In this document: piece after piece, positions 1-6,677 of the stretch | Position numbering within the stretch: the stretch's first letter is position 1 | How the letters are laid out: each line of letters opens with the position of its first letter | Assembly: GCA_014871605.1 (NCBI GenBank) | Contig: WGSQ01000081.1 | Span: 1-8,116 of the forward strand | Length of the DNA stretch: 8,116 nt | Reading direction: 5' to 3' | From: Collinsella sp. | GTDB lineage: Bacteria; Actinomycetota; Coriobacteriia; Coriobacteriales; Coriobacteriaceae | Translations under genes and position numbers: made by a program | Notes under the pieces: model-generated | Told to the model about the DNA's origin: nothing | Databases searched by the model: none | What the model saw: only the letters and a program-made list of their open reading frames with translations

Positions 1-2070
1 CCACTCCACATCGATCATGCGCTCGGGATGTTCCATAAGACCCTTGACGTTGGGGCAGTTGGCGCGCTGCACCGAAACGCCACGGCCGCGCGTGATGAAG
101 CCGACGATGTCATCGCCCGTCACCGGATAGCAGCAATGCGCCAGACGGACCAGCAGACCGCTGTTGCTCTCGCCCTTGACGATAATGCCGTTGCTGGCGC
201 TCTTGCCGCGCTTTTGCGGCTTGCGGTTGGAGCCGCGGGCAGGCTGCTTGACGATCTCGGCAATGGCTTCGGTCTTGGTGAGCTGCTCCTCGGGCTTGGG
301 GTCCAAGATTTGCTCGACCTTGTTACCCACAGCGCGCGGGGCAACCTTGCCGGCGCCGACGGCGGCAAACAGGTCCTCGAGCTGCTTGAAGTTAAACTGC
401 TCCGCCACGGCATTGAGCGCACGCGTGGAGCGCGGCGTGGAGATGCCATACCCGCGCTTGCGCAGGTCCTTGGCCAGTATATCGCGGCCGGCAGCAGCGT
501 CATCGTCTTTGGTCGCGGCGGCGAAGTAACGGCGGATCTTTGACTTGGCGGAAGGTGTCTTAACGATCTTGAGCCAATCACGCGACGGCTTGGAACTCTT
601 GTTGGTCAGGATCTCGACACGGTCACCCGTCTTAATCTCGTGCGTGAGCGGAGCCACCGCACCGTTGATTTTGGCGCCGACGCAATGGTTTCCCACCTCG
701 GTGTGAACGGCATAGGCAAAGTCGAGCGGCGTGGAGCCGGCACGAAGCGCCATGACCTCGCCTTTGGGCGTGAAGACGAAGATCTCCTGATCGAAGAGGT
801 CGACCTTCAGCGAATGCAGGTATTCCTTGGCGTCGGTAATCTCATCAGACGCAGCCCAATCGAGTGAGTGCTTAAGCCAGTTAATCTGGTCGTCCAAACG
901 TTGAGCGTCATTGGTCTTGGAAGCAGACGATCCGCCCGACTTCTTATAGAGCCAGTGGGCGGCAATGCCGTACTCGGCCTGCTCATGCATCTCGTAGGTT
1001 CGAATCTGAATCTCGAGCGGACGAGCCGTGGGGCCGATGACCGTCGTGTGGAGCGACTGGTAGTTATTGACCTTGGGCATGGCGATATAGTCTTTAAAGC
1101 GACCAGGCATAGGGTGCCACAGCGTATGCACCGCACCGAGCGTGGAGTAGCAATCGCGCACCGAATGGGTAATAACGCGCAGCGCCACCAGGTCGTAGAT
1201 CTCGGAGAACTCCTTGCCCTTGCGCTTCATCTTTTGGTAGATGGACCAATAGTGCTTGGAGCGGCCGTTGATCTGGAAGTCCTCCAGACCAATGCGGTTG
1301 AGCTCATCGGTAAGCGTCTTGATGGTCTCGGCAAGGTAGCGCTCGCGGACCTCGCGCGACTCCGCCACCATGCGCGCGATGCGCTGGTAGGCATCGGGCT
1401 CCAGGTAGAAGAAGGACAGGTCCTCGAGCTCCCACTTAATAGAGCTCATGCCCAGGCGGTCGGCCAAGGGCGCGTACACGTCCATGGTCTCGCGAGCCTT
1501 AAACAGGCGACGATCCTCGCGCAGGGCCGCCAGCGTACGCATGTTGTGCAGACGGTCGGCAAGTTTAACGATGATGACGCGAATGTCCTTGGACATGGCA
1601 AGGAACATCTTGCGCAGCGTGAGCGCCTGCTTCTCGTCCATGCTGTCGACTTCGATGTTGGTGAGCTTGGTCACGCCATCGACGAGCTCGGCCACCGTAT
1701 CGCCAAACAGGCCGGAAACATCGGCGAGCGAGGTCTCAGTATCCTCGACGGTATCGTGCAGCAGCGCGGCGCACACCACATCGCAGTCCATCTTGAGATC
1801 GGCCAAAATGATGGCAACCTCGACGGGATGGTTAATGTACATCTCGCCCGAGCGGCGCTTTTGGTTGCAGTGCTTCTCGGCGGCAAAGCAGTAGGCTTGC
1901 TCCACCTTAGAAAAGTCGTCCTCATTCATATATTTGAGGCACAGGCGCTCCAGCTTGTCGTAGCTGTCCGCCATAATCTCGGGCGGCAGCTCATCGGCAT
2001 GCTTATAGTGCTCCATCTCCGAAAACGGCTGGAGGGTGGAATCATGGGCGGTACGGGCTGCGGCATCCAT
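1..2070 (-). CDS. relA: Bifunctional (p)ppGpp synthetase/hydrolase Rel (RelA/SpoT family), 3' end outside window
   Basis: Makes and degrades the stringent-response alarmone (p)ppGpp from ATP and GTP/GDP; cytosolic, ribosome-associated in the family. The open frame gives 690 residues and is still open at base 1. The HD hydrolase domain (about 55-200) keeps R72, H81, H105-D106, E109-D110 and the DRLHN motif at D172. The synthetase domain (about 235-365) carries RFKD at 324-327, YQSLHT at 337-342 and EIQIRT at 353-358. RxKD, rather than the ExDD of monofunctional RelA, together with the intact HD site, predicts a bifunctional enzyme. A TGS domain starts near D424, and the conserved Cys pair of the RIS/zinc-finger region is C646-C647, preceded by H645. 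The C-terminal ACT domain should lie past the left edge. The ATG at 2070 is chosen because AAGGGG sits six bases upstream and the frame is closed by the recJ stop just before it. Identity is very secure. Confidence 0.97.
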   Translation of the reverse strand, partial: MDAAARTAHDSTLQPFSEMEHYKHADELPPEIMADSYDKLERLCLKYMNEDDFSKVEQAYCFAAEKHCNQKRRSGEMYINHPVEVAIILADLKMDCDVVCAALLHDTVEDTETSLADVSGLFGDTVAELVDGVTKLTNIEVDSMDEKQALTLRKMFLAMSKDIRVIIVKLADRLHNMRTLAALREDRRLFKARETMDVYAPLADRLGMSSIKWELEDLSFFYLEPDAYQRIARMVAESREVRERYLAETIKTLTDELNRIGLEDFQINGRSKHYWSIYQKMKRKGKEFSEIYDLVALRVITHSVRDCYSTLGAVHTLWHPMPGRFKDYIAMPKVNNYQSLHTTVIGPTARPLEIQIRTYEMHEQAEYGIAAHWLYKKSGGSSASKTNDAQRLDDQINWLKHSLDWAASDEITDAKEYLHSLKVDLFDQEIFVFTPKGEVMALRAGSTPLDFAYAVHTEVGNHCVGAKINGAVAPLTHEIKTGDRVEILTNKSSKPSRDWLKIVKTPSAKSKIRRYFAAATKDDDAAAGRDILAKDLRKRGYGISTPRSTRALNAVAEQFNFKQLEDLFAAVGAGKVAPRAVGNKVEQILDPKPEEQLTKTEAIAEIVKQPARGSNRKPQKRGKSASNGIIVKGESNSGLLVRLAHCCYPVTGDDIVGFITRGRGVSVQRANCPNVKGLMEHPERMIDVEW

Positions 2071-2076
2071 CGAGGT

Positions 2077-2082
2077 CCCCTT
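2077..2082 (-). promoter_or_regulatory. Ribosome binding site of relA
   Basis: AAGGGG lies six bases before the ATG at 2070, inside the 15-base gap after the recJ stop codon (2088-2086). It fixes the relA start. No room exists for a separate promoter in the gap, so relA is probably translated from the recJ message, though a promoter inside the recJ coding region cannot be excluded. Confidence 0.7.
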
Positions 2083-2085
2083 CCC

Positions 2086-5000
2086 CTAGGCCCGCGGTAC
2101 GATCGGGCGGTTAACTTTGGCTAGCATATCAGAAGCGCACGAATCGAGCGCCCAGCTCCGGAAAGCCGAGAACTCCATGCGCGAGCGCAAGCCCTCCAAA
2201 TAGCGAATTGACCTGCTCAATTGCACGCGGCCGGGGTTTTCGGCCATCGCGATACGACGAGTGTCGTCAAACCCCGAAACTCGACAGAAACCAAGCTCTT
2301 CGAAGATTCCCAGGCCGCTTTCCACCGAACGCTCGTCGACCGGCGTGCGGGCATCGATGGCAAGGCACATCTGCGCGATGTCGATATCGCTCGCGCTAAA
2401 GGAATCGTCCCCCGTCTTGCCGCGGTTGGAGCGCCACATGGTCTGCAGCGCGCGATAGAGCGTGACGAGCTCGTCGCGCTCGGGCGCATAGCAGTCGAGC
2501 AGGCGCTCGTTAATGCGGGCGTCGCGCGACGAATAGAGCAGATGGATCACGGCGGGCTGGCCATCGCGACCGGCGCGGCCGCTCATCTGGTTAAACTCAA
2601 TGCCGCCAAACGGCATGTGATAGAGCACGACATGGCGGATATCGGGCAGGTTGACGCCCTCGCCAAAGGCAGATGTCGAGACGATGCAGCTGAGGCTTCC
2701 GTCTCGGAATGCTTCCTCCACGCGACGGCGATCAGAACGCGCAAGCCCCGCGTTATAGAACGCGATATGGGTTGCGCAATCGGGCACACGCTTGCGCAAC
2801 GTCTTGGCGAGCGCCACGGACTGGTCGCGCGAATTGACGTAGATGACGGTCTTTTCCCCCGTCGCCACGATTGACACCAGGCGGTTCTCGCGGCTCGCAA
2901 GATCTCGGTCATCCTCGAGCTGCAAGTTCTCGCGCACCGTCTCGTCGACCACCGTGCGGGTAATCGGTAGTACGCGGGCGAGCTCGGCCACAACCGGAGC
3001 CGTTGCGGTGGCCGTCGCAGCCATAACGACCGGGTCGCCCAAGGCTTTGAGGATATCGGGCATGTCGAGATAGGCGCTGCGGTCGCCGCCCTTGGCAAGA
3101 CCGGCATGATGCGCCTCATCGATAACGACAAAACCGATGCGCCCCGAACGCGCAAAGCGGTCGCGGTGAATGGACAGGAACTCGGGCGTCGTGAGCACGA
3201 TGCCGGTGCGGCCCGAAGCCAAGCCGGCAAACACGTCATCGCGCGCCGCCTCCACGGTCTCGCCGGTCAGCACGCCCACGCCAATGCCGAGCGCGGCCAT
3301 CGTCGATGAGAGATGATAAGCCTGGTCGGCAACGAGCGCACGCAGCGGATAGACAAAGATGCTCGCCCGCCCACGAAGGACCGCCTCGCGCGCGGCGTGC
3401 ACATGGAAGATGAGCGACTTGCCGCGTCCCGTCCCCATAACGGCCAAAACGCTCTGGTGGTCGGCGAGCGCGTCGAGTGCCTCGACCTGCGCGCGATGTG
3501 GCTGGTTCGAGCCGATAAAGCTATGGATAAGCGAGCGCGTGAGCTCGGTATAGGAAAGCTGGGCGAGCGTCTCGCGCTTGCGCGACTCCAAGCGCAGGCC
3601 GGAATCCGCCGGCTGCACGCCACGACGAAGCTCGCATGCCGGATCGTCGACGCTGGGCAGCGTGGTATCGCGGACCAGAACATCCTTGACCATGAGCTTG
3701 GGCTTCACACGACCCTGCCAATGCTCGGCAACGGCCTCGAACACCAAGTCGACAGCGCTATCGCAGTTGATGAGCTTATCGATTTGCGGCACGCGGAACA
3801 TAATGGCCGGCACACTCGCGGCGCCATCGGTCGCCACAAAGCGCATGTGCTCGCCGGTCTTACCCACCACGGCGCGATCACACATCGTCACGCCCTCGGC
3901 AGCCAGCAGCGGCACCTTATTACCCTGGCCAAACGGCTCAAGGCGGGAAATCTGCTCGATGGTCTCGATATTCAATTCGGAAAGTTCGACCGTGGCGGCA
4001 ACCTCGTCGGTGTCCTCAAAGTCCTCGGCGGGAAGCTCGGACAACACGGCGGAAAGGCGACGGCGGAACTCGTCGAGCTTGGATGCCTCGATAGTCACAC
4101 CCACCGCACCGGCATGTCCGCCGCGACGAATCATCAGGTCGGAACAGCGCTCGATGGCGTCAAACAGGTTAACTTTGCCCACCGAGCGACCAGAGCCGCG
4201 CGCGATACCGTCCTCGATCGAGAACAGCAGCGCCGGCACGTGGTAGCGGTTGGTCAGACGGCTTGCCACGATGCCCTTGACGCCCTCGTGCCAGCCTTCG
4301 CCGCCCACGACGATTGCGCGTCCGCCGTCATAGGTCTTCTCAACCTTTGCCATGGCATCGCGCGTGAGCTCCGCCTCGATCTCACGGCGCTGGCGATTGA
4401 TTTCCTCGAGCTCGGCGGCAAGCGCGCTCGCTTCGATGGGGTCGCGGGCAAGCAGCAGGTCGAGCGCCAGCTTGGGATCAGCCATGCGGCCGGCAGCATT
4501 CAGACGAGGGATGAGCGAAAACGACAGGCCGTCGGCCGTAATGGTAGAAAGGTCGGCCTTGGCAAGTGCGGCAAGCGCGATATAACCGGGGCGGGCCGTC
4601 ACGCGCATCTGCTGGATGCCCTCGGCGACCAGTGCGCGATTCTCGGGCGTGAGCGGCATCATGTCGGACACGGTGCCCAGCGCCGCGACCTCTATCAGCG
4701 AACGCCAATACGACGGCTTGCCCAAACGCTCGCCCAGGACCTGCACCAGTTTGAGTGCCACGCCGGCACCGGCAAGCTCGCGCGAGGGACCCTCGTCCTC
4801 GAGCTTGGGGTCGGTCAGGGGCACGCCCTGCGGCACCTGGTCGGACGGCTCGTGATGGTCCGTGACCACCAAATCGATCCCCAGACTCTCCAGATAGGAG
4901 ACCTCTTCCTTGGCAGCAATACCGTTATCGACGGTCACAATCAGGTTGGGTTGAGCGAGCTCGTTGACGCGGTCGAGCGCCGCACGCGACAGGCCGTAGC

Positions 5001-5373
5001 CCTCGTCAAAGCGGTGCGGAATAAACGGCGTGACGTTGGCGCCAAACGAACGTAGCGCCTCGGTCAACAGACAAGTCGACGTAATGCCGTCGACGTCAAA
5101 ATCGCCAAAGACGGCGATGCGCTCGTGGCTGCGAATAGCACGCTCAACGCGGTCGGCGACGACCACCATGCCCGGAATAACGAGTGGGTCCGCCCAGTCG
5201 CGATCGAGCGAAGGCGTCAAAAACAGTTGGCCTTCCTCGATGGATGTAATGCCGTGCGCAACCATAATGCGCGCCACCAGCCCGGGTATGCCCAGGCCAG
5301 CCGAAAGCTCCTTTTCGAGCTCGGGGTTTTGCTGAGCGACCGCCCAGCGATGCGTCGTCTTAAGCGATGACAT
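2086..5373 (-). CDS. recJ: RecJ single-strand exonuclease fused to a C-terminal RecQ-like SF2 helicase
   Basis: Predicted 1095-residue cytosolic repair enzyme. Residues 1-570 are a full RecJ, about the length of E. coli RecJ (577 aa). The DHH phosphoesterase part has DFDVDG at 91-96, VDNG at 148-151, DHH at 172-174, AGAGVA at 201-206, GTVSD at 233-237 and LNAAGRM at 291-297. The DHHA1 part has RGGHAGAVG at 417-425, and an OB-like region ends near 568. After a linker (570-600) comes a helicase: Walker A GTGRGKS 647-653, DEAHH 752-756, ATATAT in motif III near 786, STSAFGEGVNLP 899-910 and QMSGRAGRDG 929-938. A winged-helix-like segment follows (about 992-1060). Known biology: RecJ digests 5'-ended ssDNA and RecQ feeds it; the fusion would do both. 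The ATG at 5373 is preferred over the GTG at 5418 because GGGGGTG sits seven bases upstream and the RecJ N-terminus aligns from there. All active-site motifs look intact and there is no frameshift. Confidence 0.93.
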   Translation of the reverse strand: MSSLKTTHRWAVAQQNPELEKELSAGLGIPGLVARIMVAHGITSIEEGQLFLTPSLDRDWADPLVIPGMVVVADRVERAIRSHERIAVFGDFDVDGITSTCLLTEALRSFGANVTPFIPHRFDEGYGLSRAALDRVNELAQPNLIVTVDNGIAAKEEVSYLESLGIDLVVTDHHEPSDQVPQGVPLTDPKLEDEGPSRELAGAGVALKLVQVLGERLGKPSYWRSLIEVAALGTVSDMMPLTPENRALVAEGIQQMRVTARPGYIALAALAKADLSTITADGLSFSLIPRLNAAGRMADPKLALDLLLARDPIEASALAAELEEINRQRREIEAELTRDAMAKVEKTYDGGRAIVVGGEGWHEGVKGIVASRLTNRYHVPALLFSIEDGIARGSGRSVGKVNLFDAIERCSDLMIRRGGHAGAVGVTIEASKLDEFRRRLSAVLSELPAEDFEDTDEVAATVELSELNIETIEQISRLEPFGQGNKVPLLAAEGVTMCDRAVVGKTGEHMRFVATDGAASVPAIMFRVPQIDKLINCDSAVDLVFEAVAEHWQGRVKPKLMVKDVLVRDTTLPSVDDPACELRRGVQPADSGLRLESRKRETLAQLSYTELTRSLIHSFIGSNQPHRAQVEALDALADHQSVLAVMGTGRGKSLIFHVHAAREAVLRGRASIFVYPLRALVADQAYHLSSTMAALGIGVGVLTGETVEAARDDVFAGLASGRTGIVLTTPEFLSIHRDRFARSGRIGFVVIDEAHHAGLAKGGDRSAYLDMPDILKALGDPVVMAATATATAPVVAELARVLPITRTVVDETVRENLQLEDDRDLASRENRLVSIVATGEKTVIYVNSRDQSVALAKTLRKRVPDCATHIAFYNAGLARSDRRRVEEAFRDGSLSCIVSTSAFGEGVNLPDIRHVVLYHMPFGGIEFNQMSGRAGRDGQPAVIHLLYSSRDARINERLLDCYAPERDELVTLYRALQTMWRSNRGKTGDDSFSASDIDIAQMCLAIDARTPVDERSVESGLGIFEELGFCRVSGFDDTRRIAMAENPGRVQLSRSIRYLEGLRSRMEFSAFRSWALDSCASDMLAKVNRPIVPRA

Positions 5374-5425
5374 AGGCGCCCACCCCCGATAGGGGCAGGT
5401 CGCCGCGATACCTCTCACGGTTCAT
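5360..5425 (-). CDS. Possible 21-codon leader peptide overlapping the recJ start
   Basis: An ATG at 5425 opens a 21-codon frame (MNRERYRGDLPLSGVGAYVIA) that ends at TAA 5362-5360, 11 to 13 bases inside recJ in another frame. It has a better placed Shine-Dalgarno than many real genes: AGAGGA at 5440-5435, nine bases upstream. It is also the first start codon after the predicted promoter. The peptide resembles nothing I recognise and has no run of one regulatory amino acid, so classical attenuation is unlikely. The plausible role is translational coupling: its translation passes through the hairpin that covers the recJ ribosome binding site. Alternatively the frame is chance, and the Shine-Dalgarno belongs to an extended recJ starting at GTG 5418, although that spacing (16 bases) is poor. 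Confidence 0.35.
   Translation of the reverse strand: MNRERYRGDLPLSGVGAYVIA
5381..5395 (-). promoter_or_regulatory. recJ ribosome binding site within a small hairpin
   Basis: On the minus strand GGGGGTG (5387-5381) can pair with the 16S anti-SD over seven bases with one G-U pair, and lies seven bases before the recJ ATG. The same G run can pair with CCCC (5395-5392) across a four-base loop, which would hide the site. The stem is only four base pairs but all G-C. Ribosomes translating the overlapping leader frame would open it. The RBS decides the start; the regulatory reading is inference. Confidence 0.5.
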
Positions 5426-5434
5426 AGCGATGAG

Positions 5435-5440
5435 TCCTCT
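5435..5440 (-). promoter_or_regulatory. Shine-Dalgarno of the leader frame
   Basis: AGAGGA on the minus strand, nine bases before the ATG at 5425. Its position supports initiation at the leader rather than at the alternative recJ GTG at 5418. Confidence 0.45.
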
Positions 5441-5481
5441 GTGTATACCCGCTTCGGCAGGCAGATCTGTTGAACGGATTT

Positions 5482-5508
5482 ATTATACCGTGCAGCGCGG
5501 ACGCACAA
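5482..5508 (-). promoter_or_regulatory. Promoter of the recJ-relA operon
   Basis: A perfect sigma-70-type -10 box TATAAT reads leftward (5487-5482). The best -35 candidate is TTGTGC (5508-5503), with a short 15-base spacer, so the -35 is weak and may be compensated by an activator. Transcription would start near 5475, giving about 50 bases of untranslated leader before the ATG at 5425. It stands in the only sizeable gap upstream of recJ. Confidence 0.6.
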
Positions 5509-5551
5509 CATCCAGCACGCCGTGGTTTCGATAAACGAGGGCGGTAATAGC

Positions 5552-5566
5552 CTCGAAATAATCGAG
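5552..5566. repeat. Short inverted repeat upstream of the transporter gene
   Basis: CTCGA (5552-5556) and TCGAG (5562-5566) flank AATAA, giving a perfect 5-bp dyad about 85 bases upstream of the transporter start and about 45 bases behind the recJ -35. It could be an operator for either divergent gene. A dyad this short can arise by chance. Confidence 0.2.
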
Positions 5567-5581
5567 CGTTTCAGCCACACG

Positions 5582-5597
5582 GACGCATGCGAGCGTC
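5582..5597 (+). repeat. Short hairpin in the putative 5' leader of the transporter gene
   Basis: GACGC (5582-5586) and GCGTC (5593-5597) form a 5-bp stem with a six-base loop, about 50 bases before the transporter ATG. No U run follows, so it is not an obvious terminator. The transporter's own promoter could not be identified with confidence anywhere in 5488-5630. Confidence 0.2.
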
Positions 5598-5630
5598 TAG
5601 CATATCCATTCAAAACGGATTCACGAGCAA

Positions 5631-5636
5631 AGGGAG
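5631..5636 (+). promoter_or_regulatory. Ribosome binding site of the BASS-family transporter
   Basis: AGGGAG lies 12 bases before the ATG at 5649, somewhat farther than ideal. No other start codon in this frame lies upstream within the leader, and the next ATG (codon 15, 5691) has its AGGA only three bases away, so the first ATG is kept. Confidence 0.5.
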
Positions 5637-5648
5637 TCACAAGAGCAT

Positions 5649-6647
5649 ATGAAGCAATGGGTTGGACTGGGCAAATTTCTCGCAGGACATATGCAGGTCA
5701 TCGTTCCGATTTGCGTGGCGCTCGGCGTGCTCTTTCCTCAGCAGATCGGCGTTCTCAAGCCCATCGTTCCCACCCTGTTTGCCTTTATGACGTTCCAAGG
5801 CGCGCTCAGCCACCCCTTCCACCAGGTTGCCGAGGTGTTCCGCCGTCCGTTGCACCTGGTCTTGGCGCTACTCGTCTCGGCGGTGCTCATCCCTATCGCA
5901 GCCTATGCCATGGGGTCGTTGTTCTTTGGTTCCAACCCCAACCTTGTCTGCGGCATCGTGCTCGAGTACAGCGTACCCGTGGCAGTCACCGCCTTTATGT
6001 GGATTAGCATGTTCGGCGGCAACGGCCCGCTTGCGCTCACCATTATCCTGACGTCCTCGGTCATCTCGCCTGTGACGATTCCGCTTACGCTCAAGCTCCT
6101 GCTGGGCGCCACCGTCTCGATCGACGTGCCGAGCATGATGCAGAACATGGCCTTTATGATCGCCATCCCCGCTGTGCTCGGTATTGTCATCAATGAACTC
6201 ACGCGCGGCTGGGGCCACGAGAAACTCTCTCCCGCGCTCTCGCCCGCCTGCAAGTTCATGATGATGGGCGTCATCGCGTCCAACTCCACCGCTATGAGCG
6301 AGTACGTGCTACACATGAACGCGGTGCGCCTGGAAGTCGCCCTCTTTATTTTGGTCTTCGCCATCAGCGGCTTTGTCGTCGGTTTTCTGGTCGCACGTGC
6401 GCTGCATCTGCCATATAGCGAGACGACTACCATGTGCTTTACCTGCGGCATGCGCAACATCTCTTCGGGTGCCGTCATCGCCACGCAGTACTTTCCGGGC
6501 GAGGTCGTGTTCCCCGTCATGTGCGGCACGCTGTTTCAGCAGGTGCTAGCCTCGATTATCGGGCATCTCTTTGAGTGCCTAACCGGCGAGGAGCGCACCA
6601 AACAGCGCAAGCGGGTCGAAGCCGGCCGCGACGCGTTGGCACGCTAG
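5649..6647 (+). CDS. BASS-family (bile acid:sodium symporter fold) membrane transporter
   Basis: A 332-residue polytopic inner-membrane protein. Hydrophobic stretches lie near residues 17-30, 35-52, 67-93, 98-121, 126-152, 165-182, 200-216, 228-250, 265-280 and 285-308. They end in a basic cytosolic-type tail from 312 on. The order matches the SBF/BASS family (PF01758): a GAL-type end to helix 2 near 51-53, RRPLHL before helix 3, NPNLVCGIVL at 97-106, the broken-helix region 110-145 closing in SSVISP (136-141), and the second crossover GMRN at 267-270. Family members import bile acids, pantoate or other organic anions with Na+. The residues that bind Na+ in the Neisseria ASBT homologue appear replaced (A115, F116, T265, R269 by eye alignment), so both substrate and coupling ion are open. 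It stands alone, divergent from recJ and convergent with the DUF4931 gene. Fold assignment is firm, substrate unknown. Confidence 0.85.
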   Translation: MKQWVGLGKFLAGHMQVIVPICVALGVLFPQQIGVLKPIVPTLFAFMTFQGALSHPFHQVAEVFRRPLHLVLALLVSAVLIPIAAYAMGSLFFGSNPNLVCGIVLEYSVPVAVTAFMWISMFGGNGPLALTIILTSSVISPVTIPLTLKLLLGATVSIDVPSMMQNMAFMIAIPAVLGIVINELTRGWGHEKLSPALSPACKFMMMGVIASNSTAMSEYVLHMNAVRLEVALFILVFAISGFVVGFLVARALHLPYSETTTMCFTCGMRNISSGAVIATQYFPGEVVFPVMCGTLFQQVLASIIGHLFECLTGEERTKQRKRVEAGRDALAR

Positions 6648-6651
6648 GCTG

Positions 6652-6666
6652 TCCGCATTACGCGGG
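6652..6666. terminator. Weak hairpin in the convergent gap
   Basis: TCCGC (6652-6656) and GCGGG (6662-6666) pair around ATTAC, with one wobble pair. The hairpin lies in the 30-base space between the transporter stop and the end of the DUF4931 gene, where a shared bidirectional terminator would be expected. No proper U run follows in either direction, so function is doubtful. Confidence 0.25.
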
Positions 6667-6677
6667 TGTTAGTCTTG

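Noticed and set aside
868..2124. 418-codon plus-strand open frame
   Set aside because: It is antisense to relA, whose domains and motifs are unmistakable. High GC and codon bias keep the opposite frame free of stops. The translation is rich in Leu, Val, Gly and His with no recognisable motif, and no proper ribosome site was seen.
3313..5055. 580-codon plus-strand open frame
   Set aside because: It is antisense to the recJ-helicase gene and uses the same mirrored codon frame as the relA shadow. There is no motif or family resemblance. Its length reflects GC bias, not coding.
5374..5418. Longer recJ starting at GTG 5418, adding 15 residues
   Set aside because: The nearest Shine-Dalgarno is 16 bases away, and the extra residues do not look like a RecJ N-terminus. 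The ATG at 5373 has a strong site at the ideal distance.
5522..6007. 161-codon plus-strand frame overlapping the transporter start
   Set aside because: It overlaps the BASS transporter in another frame; its second part is Arg/Pro-rich frame-shadow sequence, and the transporter frame has clear membrane segments.
5903..6529. 208-codon minus-strand frame opposite the transporter
   Set aside because: It lies fully antisense to a clear membrane protein. The translation has no family resemblance and no ribosome site worth noting.
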